Made by a program: the position numbers and the translations under genes
Part shown: piece by piece, positions 56,871 to 64,000 of the stretch
How the letters are laid out: each line of letters begins with the position of its first letter
How positions within the stretch are numbered: position 1 is the stretch's first letter
Assembly (NCBI GenBank): GCA_963457665.1
Contig: OY735212.1
Coordinates: forward strand, 58,395,538 to 58,459,537
Reading direction: 5' to 3'
Source of the DNA: Thysanoteuthis rhombus
Lineage: Eukaryota > Mollusca > Cephalopoda > Oegopsida > Thysanoteuthidae
Length of the DNA stretch: 64,000 nt
Notes under the pieces: generated by a model
The model's input: only the letters and a program-made list of their open reading frames with translations
Told to the model about the DNA's origin: nothing
Database searches by the model: none

Positions 56871-57744
56871 GACCCTTCTCAAAACTGAAGTCAAGAAAAT
56901 ATTTGGTCGACACCATCAACATAAAGCTATCTTGAGTATCCAAGAAGAAATATACAATGCAAGACTCATTTGCTGATCAGAATCTTTAAATGAAATGCAG
57001 TTAAATCATTTATTTCCGTTAAGCATGGTTTATGATTTGGGTTTTTATGAAACATGTTTTTCTTCCCTCAAAGTCATTTTAATCTTCCAAAAATTGCCTG
57101 AAGAGACACATCTCTTCAATAATATCACTGCATTGAGATTAAAATCTATTTATCTATATTGTTTTCAGTTTTATACACACAAACTTTCACACATACGCTT
57201 ATATATTTGATTTTTACACATCTTTCTTCCTTTCACATGACACAGGGTAAAGTACATTTTGAATGACTGCTGATATATTTTTATTTCTTTACATTTCTGG
57301 TTATTTGCCTTCTTTTCTTTATCTACAACTGGGAGTTTCTTTTTATCAGTGTTTGTGTGTGTGTGTGTGTATGTGTGTGCATGTGTGTGTCAGTCTGTTG
57401 ACCATATTTTTCTCTTTGTTCACTGATTTTTAATCTCATTGAGGGATTTTTTGCTGAATTGAAAGGTATTTTCAAAAGTATCTTCAGCCACGCAATCAAG
57501 ATTTATATTATCATCCGTCTTCAATTCTGCTTCTTTAACAAAGATACAGTGAGTTGAGACAAGAATTTGGATTCTTACAAAATATTAATTTAATATACTT
57601 CTAGATTACGTTAAATTTTCTCAGGTGATGTGTTTAGATCTGAAATTAACAATTACTAAGAAAAAATACTTATTTCCAAACAAACAATGCAGAATAAAAT
57701 GTAAACAGAAGTAACAGTGGAAAACAGTATGTGGATTCATTTCC
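56871..57744. other. Unassigned sequence with (GT)n at 57355-57392
   Basis: No supported gene. The only clear element is the GTGTGTATGTGTGTG run. Confidence 0.5.
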
Positions 57745-58480
57745 TATTTTGATACTTAGTTGCATAGACCTGGTTTCTATTACACGTGGAAGATGTTTTT
57801 GTAACCCTTCATAAGCCCTCTGCAACATTCTGTAGGATTCTTGGTCCAATCTTCCTTGCAAAAGTCCTTTAAATCATCAATGTTTTCAGGGTCCCTCTAA
57901 TGGATTCGATCTTTTAAGCAATGCCATAAATTTTCAATCAGATTCAATTAAGGAGATTGATTAGGCCAATGAAGTACCTCTACATTGTTCTGAACAAACC
58001 ATTCACAAGTTATTTTAGTTGCATGCTTCGGATCTTGTTGAAAGACTCAGCCTTCTTCAACCTCTGATTGTTTTACCAAAGATAACACATTCGCTTCCAA
58101 AATACTCTATCACATCGCTCCTTTCATGATTCCTTCAATCATGAGGAGTGTCCCTATCATTGAAAGAGAAACACCCCCAAACTATGTCACTTCCATCTTG
58201 GTTATTTGGTGGGATTTTGGATGTTGTTGAATCTTTTTCTGAGAGATCATGTGCATATTGATCAGTGATTGGGTAAGTCTTTGTATCATCTTCTATTAGC
58301 CTCTGAGCTGAACTCATTAATCCAGCATGCATTCCCACCTCTTATGCAATGCCTATAAAATCCAAAGTTCATTGCTTGTTCCTTCCAGATCAGTGGTTTC
58401 CACAAGCTATCAATGTTTATGCTTAGTCTGCTGATTGAATTATCTGAGCATGTGAGAAGAATATTTCAACCTTCTTCTTA
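57745..58480 (-). mobile_element. Tc1-like transposon relic
   Basis: Minus-strand transposase pieces in order from 58480 down: a degenerate catalytic-core start, GSDIVWGCFSFNDRDTPHD (WGCFS block, residues ~190-210 of Tc1 proteins), ITCEWFVQNNVEVLHWP-like codons near 57990, NQSP-LNLIENLWHCLKDRI-like codons near 57930 (the DDE motif's final acidic region), and LQRAYEGLQKHLPRVIETRS at the C-terminus near 57760-57810. Several frameshifts; N-terminal DNA-binding domain and terminal repeats not located. Confidence 0.8.
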
Positions 58481-59439
58481 TTCAATGCTGCTCCTCTCTA
58501 TTGTTTTGACTTAATTCTGGAAAGATTGGTGTGATCGGGACCCCTCTTCCTCTGTGCATGGTCAGCCATACCTGATTTTAAAGTGTTTCCATTGATTGCA
58601 GCTTCTCAGTATTACACAAGTCATATTTCTTGGGCCAATTGATCTGATCCTTGTAATCACTTCAAGAGGGTATTTTACTTTGGTAGGGCATCTGCGTAGT
58701 GTGAGACGATTTTTGAATGCTGTCCTGATGTTGTACAGGCCACATATTCTCTGGATTTTCTCTGTCCAGTAAATGTTGGTTCAGGGTATATAGATATCCT
58801 GAACCAAGATTCTGTATGAGTTATTAAGCCATCTAGAAAGGCTTAATATTCAGACAAGTACTGTAGTATTTGTAGACTTTGATAGCCAATAGCACCTCTC
58901 TTATGATGGTTGGTTTGGGAGGCCAGGCTTTTTCCATTGTTTGTCACATTTTCCTTCAGAGCACAACTGACTTTGGTTTGGGGACCTTTATAGTAGACAC
59001 CTTGCCTGCAGCTAGCAATTCTAAGTAGAATAAAATCATGAAGTTAAGATCCTTATTTATCACTAATTCCTGAGAGGAACTTAACTGGCATCTGCTATTA
59101 TTAGTATTTTGGGGTTCTAGATAATTCTCATTGAAGAATGGGCAACTGCTGTGTTTGTAGGCCCACATGGACATCAGTGGTAAAGTTGCAGGAGGAAGGG
59201 AGGTGTATAGAAAACCCATGCCAAGTATGAATGTGGACGTGAGGAGTAAACTTAGTTGAAAGGACACATGCAAGTAGTTAGCTGGACAAATGAAATGTAC
59301 ATTAAATGCATAAACATTTATAATAATACAGGACTGAAATGAAAATACATATGATGAAAACATTGATACGATCATGTTCAGAGAAGAGGAGAGAAAATGG
59401 GAGATAGCTCCTAAGCGAAAGATGCGAGCTTGGTACCCT
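58481..59439. other. Unassigned sequence
   Basis: Includes a 139-codon minus-strand open frame (58956-59375) with a hydrophobic middle but no recognisable domain, start context or splice sites. Not called as a gene. Confidence 0.4.
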
Positions 59440-60121
59440 GATAGTTGTAGTCATGTGTGTCGAGTGGAGGTATCTGAACTGATTTGAATCTATAAGGCTT
59501 GGAGCATCCCAAGGAATGGTTATGGAGATTGGATTCAGTGCATATGCCTAAGGACCTAATTGTGTGCGATGTATTTAAGATTGCATATGAGCAAATTGGA
59601 GGTCATTCTTTGATGCTGCTAAACGCACAAAGGATAGACTATGTAAGACAGAAAACATGTGGAGTTTAATCCATGTGCACTTCCCAAAGTAAGGAGAAGT
59701 AGAAGGCAGATCATTGTTACAATCTGGTAGCAAAAAACATTGCCATTTCATTCTTTTAAGTTAGAGGTGTATGAGTTTTTTGAGTTAGTGAGGATATGAT
59801 TAACTAGCTGTGCGTATATCAGATACCTCAACATCGGTGAACTGAAATAGGCAACATTTAGTACAACAATGGTGAAAAAATGGTAAAGTTGAATCGTCAA
59901 GGAGGCTGGCAAAATCATACCAATCCTAGAGAGAAGGAAAGAGGGAGAGAGAGAGTGTTAGCGCCTGAAAGAGCTGGGGCAAATGAGCAATTGAACACAT
60001 ACGTTCAGGGATTTTATAGGGAGATGTTGTCGGAAGTGACATTTGAGATATCTACTTAAAAGAAGGGTTTTGTATAAAATTCTTAACTAAAAGTATAGGG
60101 TGTGCCACAGTACTCCCCCTC
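59440..60121 (-). mobile_element. Possible LTR retroelement edge (fossil)
   Basis: On the minus strand a purine tract GAGGGGGAGTAC (about 60110-60121) is directly followed by TGTGGCACACCCTATAC. This is the polypurine-tract/LTR junction expected at the 3' LTR of a Gypsy-like element. The LTR would run left from 60108; its far end and the internal coding region were not identified, so the left boundary is nominal. Incomplete and old. Confidence 0.3.
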
Positions 60122-60582
60122 TAGCTGTTTGGAGGGCTGCGAAGAGAAGATAAAATTAGATAAAGTAAGAAAAAGACAGGGGAATGGAAGGAGATAGAAA
60201 TGGAAAAAATTATGAACAAAAATTTTGCAAAAAAATTCATGTACAAATAGTAACGATAAATATGTCAGTGGTTTGTTAGTTTGTTAGTTTGAGCAAAATA
60301 TTATTGCAAAACAAAATGTTCACTTGGGTATTTTGGTTTCTGAGATGATACAAAAAGTCTCTGTTTTTTAGGTGAATGCTGTGTGGAAAATTTCTGAGTG
60401 TTTGTAAATTGTTTGAAAAAGTTTGTACATCCATATCCAAAGTTTGGGTAAGCAAATTAATGTCGACACTTTGTAAGCTATTACAAAAAGGATAATTGTG
60501 TATATGTGTAAATCTTACCGTGTAGATGCTGGCGGTACTTGGAGTACCATTGATAGCAGTGTTCATACATGCGTATGTATGT
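60122..60582. other. Unassigned sequence
   Basis: No supported gene. The minus-strand frame at 60276-60566 (96 codons, Asn/Thr-rich) shows no domain. Confidence 0.4.
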
Positions 60583-60725
60583 GTGTGCTAAAAACTTGAA
60601 CATTTACACCTTATTATCTCTAGAAAAAGTGTTTTTCCTGTTTTTTGGAAATCCCCTCCCCACCTTTTTTTTTGTTGATCCCCCCTAAAATGACATGCAA
60701 CTGAGTGACTGATCAGACCTGTTCT
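60583..60725 (-). repeat. Family A repeat, rearranged fragment
   Basis: CTTGAACATTTACACCTTAT, GAAATCCCCTCCCCACC, then GTTGATCCCCCCTAAAATGA, and GAGTGACTGATCAGACCTGT. Both outer parts are present but the middle third is deleted. Confidence 0.65.
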
Positions 60726-60836
60726 ATTTTCAATTCATTTGTAGAATTTCAAACTCCACCACAATCAAGAAATCACAAATGGCAATACACATTATACATT
60801 GAATGAATGCAGGAACTTAATTAATTTCTTTATTAA

Positions 60837-61128
60837 ACCACCATAGCCATCAAAGATGACAAAGGGTTCTATCCCTTTTCACATGTGTGTGTGCTTGTGC
60901 TTCCCAGTGCTCCTTTTTTTCACTACAAACTTGAAAATTGACATTGGTACCCCAGCAGAACATTTTTCAAAGAAGCTTAGTGGAATACGAATGCCAATTT
61001 TCAAGTCTATAGACAAAACGGTATGGGCTGGTGCACAGGAATATACAAACAAGCAAACTTACACACATACGCATGCACATATGAAAAAGGATAGAACCTT
61101 TTGCCATCTTTGATGGCTATGGTTGTTC
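60837..61128. mobile_element. Fold-back element with ~130 bp inverted arms (Family B-related)
   Basis: The left arm from ACCACCATAGCCATCAAAGA and the right arm ending TCTTTGATGGCTATGGTTGT are inverted copies. Shared text inside includes GGTTCTATCC, CACATGTG/CACATATG, GTGC(T/A)CC and CTTGAAAATTG(A/G)CATT. A ~30 bp spacer containing CATTTTTCAAAGAAGCTTAG separates them. Single arms of this element are visible in the Family B copies at 15500, 17290 and 52150. Confidence 0.75.
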
Positions 61129-62787
61129 TATAATATCAGTATTATTTATATGAGTCTTCTTTATATTTGATAAAAATGCTTTTATTTATTTTTTTTCTTA
61201 AAATACAACTAATCAATTATATCTATCTTTCAAGTAGATTTTCTTCTATTTTCACTATATTCATGAATTTGAAACATTCAGGTTGTATGAGCTTTTACCT
61301 GAAGCCAGAGTGGGGATCTTATACAGGTAAGATTTTACATTCTATAGAAACTCAAGTATATAAATTTTTTTGAGTTTTCCACAGTTTACTGGAAGTGTAC
61401 AAAGAGAAATATATTTGTCAGTTTTGTGATTGTCTAGATTTTATGTGAAATATGATATAGATAAGACTAGATCGGTGAAAGGGAAGTTAAGTTTGTAAAA
61501 TCTGATATTTTAATAATAGAAAGTGAGACATATCTTGAGGCAGTTTTAAACAATGTTTATCAATTTTTAAAAGGAGATGAATGTCTCCAACAAAAAACCT
61601 TTATAAATGATATCTACAACACCATAATCCTATAATTAGACATGTTAGTTCCAAGTATGGATTTCATTTCAAAACTTAAAATCTCTCGTCCAATTTTTAC
61701 TCCAAAAACAAATGATCGGAAATCATAAACATTTAATTTTGTTAAATTCATACTATTGATTTCATTCTTATGAATTACATGCTCACAAAATAACCAATAT
61801 AATAAAAAAGAAATCCATACACATCTTCAAGATTGATCATTACTAATTTAATGTGCAAAATGAGAAATGTATTGAAAAAATACAAAATTTAACGTTTTCT
61901 ATCAGAGGCTTTCTGAAAAAGTATTTACTCAATTTCAAGAAAAACCTGAATAAATTAACTGGTTGTGCAACTATAAAAACTAGAGATAATCTGAAATGGA
62001 GCATATTGTAACAGATATAAGCAAAGAAAAGATTCTACAAAATTTATTTAAACATTTCCAACTCCTTGAATACTAATTTTTTACCTTCAACTTGCTTTTG
62101 AACTATCTCCTTTAAAAAGAATCTAAAGAATATTTTCTTAAAAAGATGATGGAACATTGATTGCTTGGGATTAATTTTAATAGTTTGATACTAAAGGAAG
62201 AATAGTTGACAATGGCAAAACGCGTGAAGATAGAAAAGAGGTTTATGAAACAAGGGATTTTTTTTACTTGACCAAGCTGCATTGTTGATTTCATACGTAA
62301 ATGATGATTACAATATTTTTTTCATTTTTGGGGGGCATTTTGCTTCAAAAAGTTTAGAGAAGTACAATATTTCCCCTGTGCGTCTCAAAAACTTTTGCTC
62401 GAAGATATTCATTACAATAAGTTTAGTAGAAACGAGCTTTCGAATTTAAAGGACAGGAAAATTATTTCAAAAATTTAAAACTTGATTCAAACTTATGAAA
62501 TGTCAAAAGCTCTGAATCATCTATGAATGAGTTTATCTTCTTTTGATTTTGTATCTTTCTATGTTGATTTCTGTTGAATAATGTAATATATAGTCAAGGA
62601 AATAAAATTTGAATTCACTTTCGTTCCCTGTTGAATTTATGCTATATAAATAAATTCAAAGATAAATAAAAGATGCATTCATTAACATTGACAAATTTAG
62701 TTTGAATATTGTCCTTCATTTTTAGGATTGGTGGTGCCTTGTATTTCATTGAACATTCTATTCAGTAAGCCTGACATATCACTTTAT
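61129..62787. other. Unassigned, very A+T-rich sequence
   Basis: No repeat family, RNA or coding exon that I can support. Confidence 0.5.
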
Positions 62788-63672
62788 CACAAATACCTAA
62801 ATAACCTCAGATTTGCTGACATCCTTGTCCTTTTTGCTGAGAACCTTCATGATCTCCAAATAATGCAAGACAAACTGAATGAAGAAAGCAAGACAGTTGT
62901 CCTCCACATGAACTCCAGAAAAGCAAACGTCATATACAACAAAACATTAAGGAAAGAGAAAACGATAAAAATAAAAAGTTCAGAACTAAAGAAAATAGAC
63001 CACTATGTCTACTTAGGACAGCAAATCTCCATGAAATCTTTTAAAAAGAAGAAATCAAATGAAGAAACTCAACCTTCAAGAACAAGAAAATCCTGTCAGA
63101 CTTTTAAAAAAGTGTATACTACTGATGCATTTTCGTGCTAGTCACCTATGGAGCTGAAACATGGAACCTAACCAAAACATTGCCACTAAAATTGAGAACC
63201 ATGCAACATCACATGAACAGATCACAAGACAACACAATATATTAGAGTAAAAACAGTTTTCAGAGATATCATAGAATTCATTAGAACACTCAAACGGCAA
63301 TGGGCTGTTCATGTTTCAAGAATGGTCGACAACCTTTGGAACATCATAATTCTCAGAGATCATATAAAAAAGTATGGGTGGCAGAAAGTAAGATGCTTGA
63401 TAAATTAGACAGATTCAGAAAATATTGGATCCACAACACCCATGATAGAGAAGAATAGTCATGTTGCAAGAAAGTAAGATAACTCCTGGATATCACTACT
63501 CACAACATAGACCCCAAGAGGTCATAAAAGAAACTGTGGCCAGCTAAATGGGGTGAAGAAATAGACAAGTTCAGGAAATATTGGCTCCGCAACTCCCATG
63601 ATAGAGAGCTCATGCGAATCCTGGGGAAATGTCCAACAGGGAATGCTAAAAGGCTGCTGATGATGATGATGT
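62788..63672 (+). mobile_element. RTE-like LINE copy with internal duplication
   Basis: Starts in the RT palm: YLNNLRFADILVLFAENLHD (FADD altered to FADI), NEESKTVVLHMNSRKANVIY, ELKKIDHYVYLGQQISMKS. Then come broken C-terminal domain pieces. A ~150 bp stretch encoding the HV-RMVDN to HDREE segment occurs twice, 63307-63452 and 63456-63612. Ends in AAAAGGCTGCTGATGATGAT. Confidence 0.85.
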
Positions 63673-63737
63673 GGAGAAAATTAAATATAATTACTGTTCA
63701 ATAGAATTTATTGTTTACTTATCTTGATAGGAGTGTC

Positions 63738-63790
63738 CCTGTTTGAAATACAGCAGAGGGGCCCCATGCAATGTTAATCTGGCCCTGGCA
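63738..63790 (-). mobile_element. hAT-like transposon terminus (fragment)
   Basis: On the minus strand CCAGGGCCAGATTAACATTG, then CATGGGGCCCCTCTGC. This resembles the common CAGGGCCGGATTAAC...GGGGCCC ends of hAT-like elements. No second end found. The remaining sequence to 64000 is unassigned. Confidence 0.45.
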
Positions 63791-64000
63791 TAACATACCG
63801 ATAATCCGCAATACACGTGATCATTACACTTCATAACATAAGTATCAGAACCATATGTTTGGCCTTTGGGAGGTTTTCTTTTCTTGTATTGTTTGGCTCC
63901 ACGGTCAGGTTTTTATCTAACAACCTTTCCGTGGCCTAAAAAAATGACCATGGAAAAAAAGGAATTACTGGAAGGGGTCCACGGAGAGATTTCCTGCATT

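Noticed and set aside
58956-59375. 139-codon minus-strand ORF with hydrophobic middle
   Set aside because: No domain, no convincing start or splice context; length alone is not enough next to other decayed elements.

Overview
This 64 kb window is A+T-rich (about two thirds A+T by eye) metazoan DNA made mostly of old transposable elements. I find no prokaryotic gene organisation, no rRNA and no complete multi-exon host gene. The mix is dense RTE-like LINE copies with (ATG)n tails, several mariner/Tc1 families, a tRNA-headed SINE, Penelope-like pieces, many small non-autonomous repeats and long (TA)n, (GA)n, (TG)n and (ATC)n arrays. That fits a large, repeat-rich invertebrate genome; a mollusc such as a cephalopod is my best guess. 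The phylum is inference, because no diagnostic host gene is present.

Layout. 1-9.8 kb: mariner relics (1-359; 5938-6760), an (ATC)n array, a hAT-like end and four RTE pieces. One RTE piece sits inside a Family A repeat, and one is a tiny insertion with a ~31 bp target duplication. 9.8-19.5 kb: a MITE, a ~500 bp TATGTG array, a tandem duplication, several Family A and B copies and a head-to-head RTE hairpin. 19.5-30 kb: reverse Family A copies, a hAT MITE with a target duplication and a MITE with doubled terminal inverted repeats. 30-36 kb: the longest RTE copy, whose 5' endonuclease part is inverted, as in twin priming. 36-41 kb: two mariner relics in opposite orientation, a CR1/Jockey-type LINE tail, and an RTE copy interrupted by a ~470 bp GC-richer retroposon whose head matches the 5' end of U2 snRNA. 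41-47 kb: a small ORF with a type II membrane anchor, the best-preserved RTE reading frame (42201-43121), tRNA-headed SINEs and another RTE copy. 47-64 kb: candidate host exons, a Penelope-like fragment, palindromic repeats with a hammerhead-like motif, a Tc1 relic, a possible LTR edge, a fold-back element and a final RTE copy.

Host coding potential is weak but not nil. Two minus-strand candidate exons have good splice sites and lengths divisible by three (35904-36026 and 49181-49333). Two plus-strand ORFs begin with a signal-anchor or signal-peptide sequence (41422 and 52821). A possible terminal exon lies at 43790-44005. These may be parts of genes with very long introns, or chance; none could be assigned to a family. 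The most novel item is the U2-headed retroposon at 40023-40492.
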